The notes under the pieces are model-generated. The model saw only the letters and a program-made list of their open reading frames with translations. It was not told where the DNA came from and did no database searches. From contig JBGPBV010000107.1 of assembly GCA_041481445.1 (NCBI GenBank), positions 1-24,716 of the forward strand: DNA of 24,716 nt. The letters are read 5' to 3'. The stretch's first letter is position 1; each line of letters opens with the position of its first letter. Position numbers and translations under genes: made by a program. The stretch is from AA29 sp041481445 (GTDB taxonomy: Bacteria; Acidobacteriota; Vicinamibacteria; Fen-336). This document shows, piece after piece, positions 1 to 6,893 of this stretch.

Positions 1-2572
1 CGAGGGCGATCGTCTTCTCGAACCAGGCGGCGGCCTCCTCGAAGCGCTCGAGCTTGTAGTAGGTGAAGCCGACGTTGTTGGCGGCGAGCGCGCTCGACGG
101 GCTCAGCTTCGCCGCTTGCCGGAACTCGTCGAGCGACTCGGTGTACTTCTTCTCGCGGAACAGCGCGGTGCCGCGATCGATGTGGCCGGCCTCGGTGGCC
201 GGTGCCGCCGCCGGCGACTCCGAACCGGTACCGCCGGCGAGCTGAGTCCGCGCGGCGGAGACCTGCTTCTGCAGTGCGAGGTTCCGCTCGCGCTTCTCCG
301 CGATCTGGGCCTTGATGCGGTCGAGCTCGGCGTTGAGGCGGATGGCTTCCTCGTCGAGCTGGTCGGAGACCTCGCTCAGGAACTCGTCGTCGTGCTTGAG
401 CTCGAACACGAAATCGCCGCCCTCGCTGCCCACGAGGTTCCCGAAGGCGGGCGTCTGCTTGGAGAGCGACGAGACCGTGGGCGCGACGTAGGTCGCCAGC
501 TCCGAGCCGGTGATGAAGCCGTCGCCGTTGAGGTCGGCGCGGCCGTCCAGGCCCTGGGTGAGGGCCCAGGTGAAGATGGAGTGGCCGTTCGGGCCATTGT
601 CGGCCACCTCTTCGTCCGCCCCGCCCGCGGTGAGCATCTGGCGCACCGTCCGCCGCGTCACCTCTTCGAGGTAGTTCTGGCCGCCGGGCCGGCCGCCGCC
701 CCGCGTGAGGGCCACGCCGCTGTAGCAGGCATCGGTCACGAAGAGCACGTGCTTGGCGGGGATGGCCTCGGAGATGTCCTGGAAGTTCGTCATCGAGATG
801 GCCTGGCTCTGGAAGTTGGTCGCGTCGGCCTCCACCGGGATGATGTAGCCGAGGGCGCGGCCGCTGGGAAGGCGGCGAGTGGCACCGTGGCCGGCGAAGA
901 ACACGAAGACGCGATCGTCCTTCTTCACCTTCGCGCCGTCCGCGAGCTGGTCGCCGAGGATGGACAGGATCCGCTCGCGCGTGGCCTCGTCGTTGAGGAG
1001 GAGCGTCACGTTCTCGGGCTTGAAGTGGTACCGCCGGACCAGGATGTCCTGGACCGCGCGGGCGTCGTTGGCGGCGTAGGAGAGCCTGGGCCAGTTCTTG
1101 TAGGCGTCGATGCCGATCACGACCGCCCAGCTCTCTCGGTAGAAGCTTCGCGCGCCGGTGCCCACGGTCGGGACGGGCGCGGCGGTCTCGCCCCGCGCGG
1201 AAGGCGCAGAATCGGGGACGAAGTCGGACCCGTTCCAGGCCAGGAACTTGTAGCCGCGGGCCTGGAGCGTCTCCAGGACGAGGGGCAGGGCCTCCACCGT
1301 GCGCGCCTGGATGTCGTGGAAGAGGATGATCCCGCGATGCTCGGCCTCGACGGCGGCGATGGCGCGGTTGGCAATGGAGGTGGGCACCGGATCGGCCCAA
1401 TCGCGCGAGTCGATGTTCCACAGGATCGACCGCATGCCGTGCGCCTGCACCGCCGCCATCACCTTGGCGTTGCGTGCACCGTACGGCGCGCGGAAGAGGA
1501 TCGACTGCGTGTCGTCGACGTCGCGCAGCATGCGGTTGGTCAGCTCGATCTCCCGGGCGATCTCCTCGTCGGAGAGCTTGGGCAGGAACGCGTGCGTGTA
1601 CGAGTGGTTGGCCAGCGCGTAGCCGGCCTGGAGCAGGCGGCGGCTCGCCTCCGCGGAATGGCCGAGCGGGACCACCCTGCCGTCCTTGAGGACGCCCAGG
1701 TTCTGCCCGACTTCGAAGAAGACGGCCTTCACCCCGAACCTGGTCAGGATCTCGAGGATGCGCTCGGTGTGCCGGGGGTGGGGCCCGTCGTCGAAGGTGA
1801 GGACGAGGCTCTGCAGCGGCAGGCGCTCGCCCACGATCTCCAGTGGTGCCGCCGCCCCGGGGGCCTCCGCGCGCGGGCGGGCCAGGACCTGGGTGTCGAT
1901 CGCGAACTCGCCGATGACCGCGCGCGCGCTGAGGCGCGTCTTCAGGAAGGCGACGTAGCTCTCCCAGGCCTCCCGCCGCACGGCCATCCCACGCGTCTCG
2001 AAGCGGCCGAAGACCTTCTCCAGCTCCTTCTCGTAGAGCTTCTCGATCTGCCTTAGCGCGGCGTCGTCCTCCTCGAGGCGCGCGCGCAGGCCGGCCAGGG
2101 CGGAGGCGCCCGCCGGCCTGCCCTCGCGCGCGGAGACGAGCAGGTCCTCGACCAGGTCGCGAAAGGCCAGCTTGTCCGCGTCGTGGAGCTCGACGCTCCC
2201 TTCGAGGTCCTTAAGGAAATCGGCGGCGGCGGTCGGGCTGGCCCGCAGTCGGGCCGTGAGGGCGACCAGCGCCTGGTGGTTCTCCTGGAAGAGCAGCCGG
2301 CCCACCGTGGTGGCCTGCTCCCGCGACTTCGGATCCAGGTCGGCCTGATCCTCGACGAGCACGACGATCTTGCGGAAACGGTCGACGATCTCCTGGAGGT
2401 CACGGGTGAGGACGGGGGCGGGAGACGAGCCGGTCGAGATCGAGGAGGGCGGAGCGGTCGCGGGGGGGACGGGCTCGGCCGTCCCTCCCGGCGTCGGGGT
2501 CGCGCGACGTCCACAGCCATCGGCCAGGGCCGCGATGACGAGGGCGATCGCGAGGCCGGAACGCACACGCAT
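1..2572 (-). CDS. Exported polysaccharide deacetylase-caspase-TPR fusion protein (3' end outside window)
   Basis: One uninterrupted frame runs from ATG at 2572 off the left edge, giving at least 857 residues. Residues 1-20 are a hydrophobic signal ending LADGC, a possible though non-canonical lipobox. A helical region (about 55-230) follows. Next is a NodB deacetylase domain (about 255-430) with TFDDGP at 259-264, metal-ligand pattern NHSYTH (H323, H327), RAPYG at 361 and FHDIQ at 418. A caspase-like C14 domain (about 480-710) has WAVVIGID near 481, the catalytic GHG histidine (H562) and the DACYSG cysteine (C616). An EF-hand-like DLNGDG at about 680 lies in its C-terminal part. A charged coiled coil (about 725-770) and TPR motifs (from about 797) follow. 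By family knowledge NodB domains remove acetyl groups from polysaccharide and C14 domains cleave proteins after basic or acidic residues; combined function is unknown. All key residues are intact, so both domains could be active. Acting in the periplasm or at the outer membrane is inference. Confidence 0.9.
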   Translation of the reverse strand, partial: MRVRSGLAIALVIAALADGCGRRATPTPGGTAEPVPPATAPPSSISTGSSPAPVLTRDLQEIVDRFRKIVVLVEDQADLDPKSREQATTVGRLLFQENHQALVALTARLRASPTAAADFLKDLEGSVELHDADKLAFRDLVEDLLVSAREGRPAGASALAGLRARLEEDDAALRQIEKLYEKELEKVFGRFETRGMAVRREAWESYVAFLKTRLSARAVIGEFAIDTQVLARPRAEAPGAAAPLEIVGERLPLQSLVLTFDDGPHPRHTERILEILTRFGVKAVFFEVGQNLGVLKDGRVVPLGHSAEASRRLLQAGYALANHSYTHAFLPKLSDEEIAREIELTNRMLRDVDDTQSILFRAPYGARNAKVMAAVQAHGMRSILWNIDSRDWADPVPTSIANRAIAAVEAEHRGIILFHDIQARTVEALPLVLETLQARGYKFLAWNGSDFVPDSAPSARGETAAPVPTVGTGARSFYRESWAVVIGIDAYKNWPRLSYAANDARAVQDILVRRYHFKPENVTLLLNDEATRERILSILGDQLADGAKVKKDDRVFVFFAGHGATRRLPSGRALGYIIPVEADATNFQSQAISMTNFQDISEAIPAKHVLFVTDACYSGVALTRGGGRPGGQNYLEEVTRRTVRQMLTAGGADEEVADNGPNGHSIFTWALTQGLDGRADLNGDGFITGSELATYVAPTVSSLSKQTPAFGNLVGSEGGDFVFELKHDDEFLSEVSDQLDEEAIRLNAELDRIKAQIAEKRERNLALQKQVSAARTQLAGGTGSESPAAAPATEAGHIDRGTALFREKKYTESLDEFRQAAKLSPSSALAANNVGFTYYKLERFEEAAAWFEKTIAL

Positions 2573-2580
2573 GGGAGGCG

Positions 2581-2609
2581 ACTCTAGCCCCGGAGTCCGA
2601 TGGTGCCAA
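2581..2609 (-). promoter_or_regulatory. Sigma70-like promoter of the deacetylase-caspase gene
   Basis: On the minus strand TTGGCA (2609-2604) and TAGAGT (2586-2581) are separated by exactly 17 bases. The -10 box ends 8 bases before the ATG at 2572, so transcription would begin at or within a base or two of the start codon. No Shine-Dalgarno sequence is needed or clearly present in that arrangement. Confidence 0.55.
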
Positions 2610-2730
2610 GCGGCACTGACTTCTCTCTCCGGCGCTGAAGGACCTGATGAGCCAGCGGGGCACCGGCGTCAAACCGCGCTGACACCCGCTGTCCGGCTGA
2701 GGCCACTGGACTTCCGCCCTGCGCCCGGTC

Positions 2731-2756
2731 GCGGTGACAAGCCGCGTTGTCGCCGC
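2731..2756. repeat. Inverted repeat / hairpin
   Basis: GCGGTGACAA (2731-2740) pairs with TTGTCGCCGC (2747-2756) across a 6-base loop, ten pairs with one G-U. The core TGACAA/TTGTCG could also serve as a dimeric DNA-binding site. There is no T-tract, so an intrinsic terminator is unlikely. Confidence 0.45.
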
Positions 2757-2980
2757 GCGGCACCGAGCCCCGGCCCCGATTTCCTCTCAAGACGCTGACC
2801 CCCGCGCCCTTGCGCGGCGCGCGTCCCGCTGGCACCGGCGTTGCCTTTGTCGGCGGGCGTGTGCGGCGGACCGGCGCGGGTACCGAAGGGAGAGTCGGGC
2901 CCGCGCCGGCAACTTCGAAAGGAGGTGCGGAGCACTGAGGAGAGGTCCGCGAGGCCATCTCGGACCGGACGCATCACCGG

Positions 2981-3016
2981 CCGTTCGACGAGCAATCCGC
3001 AACCGCCGTTCGACGA
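2981..3016. repeat. Tandem direct repeat, 11 bases, 25-base period
   Basis: CCGTTCGACGA occurs at 2981-2991 and again at 3006-3016, with start-to-start spacing of 25 bases (about 2.4 helical turns). It sits just upstream of the comEA-like gene and its 5' hairpin. Paired repeats of this kind can be activator sites; that role is inference. Confidence 0.45.
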
Positions 3017-3027
3017 CGTTTCACTTC

Positions 3028-3054
3028 CGGCGCGCCCGTACCACGGGCGCGCCG
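3028..3054. repeat. 12-bp perfect hairpin upstream of comEA-like gene
   Basis: CGGCGCGCCCGT (3028-3039) is perfectly complementary to ACGGGCGCGCCG (3043-3054) with a 3-base ACC loop. It ends 14 bases before the ribosome binding site AAGGAG (3069-3074). It has no following T-tract, so it looks like a 5'-UTR stability or operator element and not a terminator. Confidence 0.65.
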
Positions 3055-3079
3055 CTCATGAATGAAAGAAGGAGAACGC

Positions 3080-3403
3080 ATGAAGTTCCAGCGCATCGTG
3101 TCCCTGGGCCTGGCCCTCGCCCTCGCCCTCGTCGCCTCCACCGGCCTCGCCGTCGCCGCCGGCAAGCCCGCTCCGACGGGCAAGGTCAACATCAACACCG
3201 CGACCGCGCAGCAGCTCACCGTCCTGCCCGGCGTGGGGGAGAAGCTCGCCGCCCGCATCGTGGACTACCGCCAGAAGTCGGGCGGGTTCAAGAACGTCTC
3301 CGAGCTGATGAACGTGCAGGGCATCGGCGAGAAGAACCTGGCCAAGATCCAGGCCTACCTCACCACCGGCGCCGAGAGCGCCAAGTCGGCGGCCAGCAAG
3401 TAG
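3080..3403 (+). CDS. ComEA-like secreted helix-hairpin-helix protein
   Basis: The product has 107 residues. A Sec signal peptide (about residues 1-27, ending AVAA) is followed by VNINTATAQQL and two HhH motifs, LPGVGEKLAARI and VQGIGEKNLAKI, which is the short ComEA-type single HhH domain. In competent bacteria ComEA binds incoming double-stranded DNA in the periplasm; many short homologues have no proven role. ATG at 3080 is preferred over the in-frame ATG at 3062 because AAGGAG lies five bases before it and the signal peptide then begins with a normal MKFQR n-region. A pseudopilin gene follows 62 bases later, which fits a type IV pilus or competence context, although no pilus machinery is visible in the window. 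Confidence 0.88.
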   Translation: MKFQRIVSLGLALALALVASTGLAVAAGKPAPTGKVNINTATAQQLTVLPGVGEKLAARIVDYRQKSGGFKNVSELMNVQGIGEKNLAKIQAYLTTGAESAKSAASK

Positions 3404-3410
3404 ATGCGAC

Positions 3411-3438
3411 GGGGGCGGCTCGGACGTCCGCCGCCCCC
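3411..3438 (+). terminator. Possible weak terminator hairpin after comEA-like gene
   Basis: GGGGGCGGC (3411-3419) pairs perfectly with GCCGCCCCC (3430-3438), starting eight bases after the stop codon. No T-run follows, so termination would be inefficient or factor-dependent; it may instead act as an mRNA processing or attenuation element between this gene and the pseudopilin. Confidence 0.4.
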
Positions 3439-3465
3439 GCGCATTCCCATCGTCTGGAGGCGGCG

Positions 3466-4041
3466 ATGAACGAGCGTGGTCACACCCTCCTCGAGGTCGT
3501 CCTGGTCCTCGCCTTGCTCCTGGTCGCGGCCTCCTTCCTCATACCGGGGCTGCGCGCCTACTCGCAGGAGGCCCAGCTCATGGGCGCGGCCCAGACCTTC
3601 CGCGGCCGGTTCCGCGAGGCGCAGTCGATCGCGGTGCGCCGCAACGTCGAGACGGCCATCCGTTTCGAGACCGGCGTCTCCGGCCCGTCCTACAGCACGT
3701 ACATCGACGGCAACGGCAACGGCGTGCTCAGCGCGGACATCGCGACCGGCCGCGATCGCCGCATCGCCCCGCCCGTCCCGCTTGCCGCCGGACTGGCCGG
3801 TGTGCGCGTCGCCATCAATCCCGGCGTGCCCGCCATCCCTCCCGACTCCGGCATCCTCGACCCCGCCGATCCCATCCGCTTCGGACGCTCGAACATGCTC
3901 TCGTTCTCGCCGATGGGGACGGCCACTCCGGGCACGTTCTACCTCGCGGGCGACGCGGCCCAGGCCGCGGTGCGCGTGACTCCGGGCACGGCGCGCGTGC
4001 GCGTCATGTTCTGTCGGGGAAAGAAGTGGGTGGAGCGGTGA
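3466..4041 (+). CDS. GspH/FimT-type pseudopilin
   Basis: The product has 191 residues. The N-terminus MNERGHTLLEVVLVLALLLV is a class III signal: cleavage would follow G5, giving H+1 with the conserved glutamate at +5, and then a hydrophobic alpha-helix to about residue 25. The remainder (QEAQLMGAAQTFRGRFREAQSIAVRRN) matches the GspH/FimT globular family. These are minor pseudopilins that sit at the tip of type II secretion or type IV pilus fibres after PilD processing. GGAGG (3456-3460) is five bases before ATG. The next gene starts within the stop codon (GTGA overlap at 4038-4041), implying translational coupling. No other pilin or assembly gene is present in the window, so it is an orphan locus. 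Confidence 0.9.
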   Translation: MNERGHTLLEVVLVLALLLVAASFLIPGLRAYSQEAQLMGAAQTFRGRFREAQSIAVRRNVETAIRFETGVSGPSYSTYIDGNGNGVLSADIATGRDRRIAPPVPLAAGLAGVRVAINPGVPAIPPDSGILDPADPIRFGRSNMLSFSPMGTATPGTFYLAGDAAQAAVRVTPGTARVRVMFCRGKKWVER

Positions 4042-4466
4042 GCGAGCCCGCCGCCCGTCTCTCGACGGCGGACGCCTCCGCGCGAGGGCTCCGTGTCCCG
4101 GGTACCGTGTGGCCGGCGGTGCCCGATGGGTTCGCCTCCTGCGTCGTGCGCGTCGACCCTCCGGACGGCGCGCGCGGCGTCTTCCGCGACGCCCCCGTGA
4201 TCGCCTGCTTCTCGCGACCCGTGGACCGGCACAGCGTCTCGCCGGACACGTTCCTCGTACTGGACGAGGAGGGCGACGTGCCGGGAGACGTCTGGACGAG
4301 CCTGGACGGACGCGTAGCGGTCTGGACGCCCTCGCGGCTCTTCGCCCCCGCCCGTGTGCATTGCGTCCGTCTTGCCGGCGTCCGCGACTTCAAGGGCCGC
4401 GATTTGAGCGTGCACGAGAGCGCGTTCGTGCCCGGCCTTCTCGCACTGGGTGACCTCGGTCCCTGA
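4038..4466 (+). CDS. SbsA-Ig-like (Big_5) domain protein
   Basis: The product has 142 residues from GTG at 4038, which overlaps the pseudopilin stop (GTGA); an in-frame GTG at 4026 would add four residues. Residues about 35-125 match the bacterial SbsA Ig-like pattern: PPDGARGVFRDAPVIACFSR, DTFLVLDEEG, VAVWTPSRLFAPA, VRLAGVRDFKGRDL. These domains are beta-sandwich modules of surface and secreted proteins. There is no recognisable signal peptide or membrane segment, which is odd for this family; it may be exported with the pseudopilin or be a remnant of a larger protein. A function within the pilus-like cassette is inferred only from coupling. Confidence 0.75.
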   Translation: MSEPAARLSTADASARGLRVPGTVWPAVPDGFASCVVRVDPPDGARGVFRDAPVIACFSRPVDRHSVSPDTFLVLDEEGDVPGDVWTSLDGRVAVWTPSRLFAPARVHCVRLAGVRDFKGRDLSVHESAFVPGLLALGDLGP

Positions 4467-4607
4467 CGTCCGGTCCACTCGCAAGATGCCGGGCCCGCGC
4501 GGCGTTCCCGTCCCACCTGCCTGCCTCTTCTCCTCCGTCCCCCTCCCGCCCGTCCGCAAGGACGAATCCTCAACCATCCGCTTCCGGCGCCGCGCGGGCC
4601 GCCGCCG

Positions 4608-4638
4608 ACTTGTTCCGGAACAAGTTGACGGCGTCAAC
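4608..4638. terminator. Twin palindromes between convergent genes
   Basis: ACTTGTTCCGGAACAAGT (4608-4625) is an 18-base perfect palindrome. It overlaps by two bases a second hairpin, GTTGAC-GGC-GTCAAC (4624-4638), which itself runs into the xdhC stop codon. They lie between the plus-strand Ig-like gene and the 3' end of the minus-strand xdhC operon, the position expected for a bidirectional terminator. No T-tract follows on either strand, so a protein-binding site is an alternative. Confidence 0.5.
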
Positions 4639-5675
4639 TACCCTGGCCGGCCGTTGCGCACGGCCACGATTTGCGCCATCACCGACAGCGCGATCTCCTC
4701 CGGCGAGCGCCCGCCGAGGTCGAGGCCGATGGGGGCCTTCAGCCGCCCGAGCGCTTCTTCGGTCAGCCCCGCCTCCAGAAGCCGCTGCCGCCGCCGCGCC
4801 TGCGTGGCCTTGCTCCCGAGCGCGCCCACGTAGAAGGCCGGGCTCGGCAGCGCCGCCCGCAGCGCGGGATCGTCCAGCTTGGGGTCGTGCGTCAGCACCG
4901 CCACCGCGGAGTCGGAGGTGAGGCCGACCTGGTCCAGGACCTCGCCCGGCCATCCGTGGAGGACGCGGTCGGCGTGGGGAAAGCGCTCGGCGCTGCCGAA
5001 GGGCTCGCGCGGATCCACCACGATCGTGCGGTAGCCCAGGGCCTTCGCGACCGAGGTGAGCGCGATCGCGATGTGGACGCCCCCGACGATGACGAGCAGG
5101 GGCGTGGCCCGCAGCACGTCGACGAAGACCTCCGCGCCAAGGGCGGCGGGCAGCGCCACGCGCTGCGATCGCCCCTGGGCCAGCGCCGAGCGTCCGGCCG
5201 CGACCGCCGGCTCGTCCAGGCCGCCGCCGATCGTCCCCCGCACGTGACCCGACGCGCCCAGGAGCAGCTTGCCGCCGAGGAACGCCTCCGGCCCGCGCAG
5301 CACGGTCACGACCGCCGCCGGCCGCTCGCCCGTGATCTCGGCCCGCACGGCCTCGTGGAACCCGAGGTCGACCGGCTCGACGAACACCTCGATCGTGCCG
5401 CCGCAGGAGAGGCCCACCGCCCACGCCGTCTCGTCGGCCACTCCGAAGTGCAGGAGACGCGGCCGCCGGGACTTCAAGACCTCGCCCCCGGCCTCGATGA
5501 CCGCCGCCTCCACGCAGCCGCCGCTCACCGAGCCCGCCATGCGCTGATCGGCGGTGAGCGCCATCTTGGCGCCCACGCGGCGCGGGGCCGAGCCCCAGGT
5601 CTCCACCACCGTCGCCAGCGCCACCGGACGGCCTTCCGCCTGCCAGCGGTCGATGTCGGCGAGCACGTCGCGCAT
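4638..5675 (-). CDS. xdhC: XdhC/CoxI-family molybdenum hydroxylase maturation factor
   Basis: The product has 345 residues, usual for the family. The N-terminal XdhC/CoxI domain contains GSAPRRVGAKM and GSVSGGCVE (C54), with a second conserved cysteine in GLSCGGT (C91). The C-terminal Rossmann-like domain (from about 190) has TPLLVIVGGVHIAIAL, THDPKLDD near 262 and YVGALGSK at 282-289, ending in GGRSPEEIALSVMAQI. XdhC proteins bind molybdenum cofactor, help sulfurate it and insert it into xanthine or CO dehydrogenase-type enzymes. The usual nucleotide loop GAGHV is GGVHI here. Strong GGAGGA precedes the ATG. It is the last gene of the minus-strand cox-type operon, 12 bases after coxE. No catalytic molybdenum subunit is present nearby, so its client is probably encoded elsewhere. 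Confidence 0.92.
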   Translation of the reverse strand: MRDVLADIDRWQAEGRPVALATVVETWGSAPRRVGAKMALTADQRMAGSVSGGCVEAAVIEAGGEVLKSRRPRLLHFGVADETAWAVGLSCGGTIEVFVEPVDLGFHEAVRAEITGERPAAVVTVLRGPEAFLGGKLLLGASGHVRGTIGGGLDEPAVAAGRSALAQGRSQRVALPAALGAEVFVDVLRATPLLVIVGGVHIAIALTSVAKALGYRTIVVDPREPFGSAERFPHADRVLHGWPGEVLDQVGLTSDSAVAVLTHDPKLDDPALRAALPSPAFYVGALGSKATQARRRQRLLEAGLTEEALGRLKAPIGLDLGGRSPEEIALSVMAQIVAVRNGRPG

Positions 5676-5687
5676 GGCGGATCCTCC

Positions 5688-6893
5688 TCAGGCCGGCCGG
5701 TCCACGCGCTGCGGCCGCGAAGGCCTCGCCGAGCCCAGGGTCTGGAGCCGCGTCGCGAGCTGCTCGAGGCTGGCGAGGTCGTGCACGGGCAGGAAGTCGT
5801 CCGTGAAGGGCAGGGCCGTCGTCATCCCGCGCGTGAGCGGCTCGTAGTCGGGCGACCCCAGCAGGGGATTGAGCCAGATGAGGCGGTGGCAGGTCCGCTG
5901 CAGGCGCGCCACCTCGCGGCGCAGCATCTCCGGGTCGCCGCAATCCCAGCCGTCGCTGATGAGGAGGACGACCGCGCCGCTGCGCAGGACGCGCCGCGCC
6001 CAGCGCAGGTTGAACTCCCGCAGCGCCTCCCCGATGCGCGTGCCGCCCGACCAGTCGGGCACGGCGCGCGCGGTCTCGGCCAGGGCGGCGTCCAGGTCGC
6101 GCCCGCGGATCTGGCGGGTGATGCGGGTGAGCCGCGTCCCGAAGAGGAACGCCTCCACGCCGCGCTCCAGCCCCTCGGCCAGCGTGTGCGCGAAGAGGAG
6201 GAGGATCCGCGTGTAGCGCTCCATGGACCCGCTGATGTCGGCCAGGATGACGAGGGGGCGCGGGCGGAAGCGCGGCTCCAGGCGCTCCCAGTGCAGGACC
6301 TCGCCGCCGTGGCGGAAGCTACGGCGCAGCGTGCGCCTCAGGTCGGCGGCGGGGCCCGCGCCCGGGCGCCACCGGCGCGTGCGCCGGCGCCCCGGGCTCC
6401 AGGCCATCTGGGCGATCACGCGGCGGACCTCTTCGAGCTCCTCCGCCGTCAGCTCCGCGAAGTCCTTGTGCCGGAGCGCCTCGCGCGCGCTGTAGGTGAG
6501 GGTGGCGGCCACGATGGGAGGACCGTCGTCTGCAGGGGCATCGTTTGCGGCCCGCGCCGCCGCGGGCAGCGGCGGCGCAAGTGTCGGCCGCCTTGGCCGC
6601 CTCCGCTCCCCCAGCGCCTGGAGATCGAGCGTGGTCCACCCCGCGCGCGGCTTGCGCCAGAACGTCTCGAACGCGGTGTCGAAGAGAGCCAGGTCGTCCC
6701 TCCGGTGCACGAGCAGGCTGCGCACCGCGTGGTAGAAGTCGCCCTTGCGGCCGATCTCGATGTGGCCGAGCGCGCTCACCAGGTCCATCATGCGGCCGGG
6801 GTTGACGTCCAGGCCCAGCCCGCGCAGCAGGCGGCCGAAGAGCAGGAGGTTGTGAAGGAGGTGACCCGAGCCTTGCTCCACCGGCTCCGTCAC
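5688..6893 (-). CDS. coxE: CoxE-like VWA domain protein
   Basis: The product has 401 residues from GTG at 6893, whose first base pairs overlap the moxR stop (GTGA). Although the frame stays open upstream inside moxR, that part is a shadow. The N-terminal helical half begins VTEPVEQGSGHLLHNLLLFG, and residues about 100-140 form a Pro/Ala linker. The C-terminal VWA domain has the MIDAS DISGSM at 219-224, then WSGGTRIGEAL and LLISDGWDCGD. CoxE proteins pair with the MoxR-type AAA+ ATPase CoxD to assemble the sulfur/copper/molybdenum centre of CO dehydrogenase, and related pairs mature other hydroxylases. The MIDAS residues are complete, so a functional protein is likely. Operon position, coxD-coxE-xdhC, is the classic one. 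Confidence 0.93.
   Translation of the reverse strand: MTEPVEQGSGHLLHNLLLFGRLLRGLGLDVNPGRMMDLVSALGHIEIGRKGDFYHAVRSLLVHRRDDLALFDTAFETFWRKPRAGWTTLDLQALGERRRPRRPTLAPPLPAAARAANDAPADDGPPIVAATLTYSAREALRHKDFAELTAEELEEVRRVIAQMAWSPGRRRTRRWRPGAGPAADLRRTLRRSFRHGGEVLHWERLEPRFRPRPLVILADISGSMERYTRILLLFAHTLAEGLERGVEAFLFGTRLTRITRQIRGRDLDAALAETARAVPDWSGGTRIGEALREFNLRWARRVLRSGAVVLLISDGWDCGDPEMLRREVARLQRTCHRLIWLNPLLGSPDYEPLTRGMTTALPFTDDFLPVHDLASLEQLATRLQTLGSARPSRPQRVDRPA

Larger units (their letters stand above)
2610..3079. other. Gene-free interval between divergent genes
   Basis: About 470 bases without a convincing gene; the short open frames here have skewed Arg/Pro/Ala composition and overlap on both strands. 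The interval holds a GU-containing hairpin (2731-2756), an isolated perfect Shine-Dalgarno-like AAAGGAGGT (2918-2926) lacking a start codon at normal distance, a tandem 11-base repeat (2981-2991 and 3006-3016) and a 12-bp perfect hairpin (3028-3054). I do not recognise a confident plus-strand promoter. It could hold a long regulated leader or a small RNA. Confidence 0.5.

Noticed and set aside
116..2056. Long plus-strand open frame of 646 codons
   Set aside because: It is the shadow of the deacetylase-caspase gene on the other strand; its Gly/Arg/Glu-rich, domain-free composition contrasts with the clear motifs on the minus strand.
2841..3065. Short plus-strand frame passing through the strong Shine-Dalgarno sequence
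   Set aside because: No start codon at suitable distance and no protein-like composition; the frame crosses the hairpin and repeats.
3411..3438. Strong intrinsic terminators
   Set aside because: The hairpins in this window, including this one and that at 3028-3054, lack T-tracts; they are reported only as weak or alternative elements.
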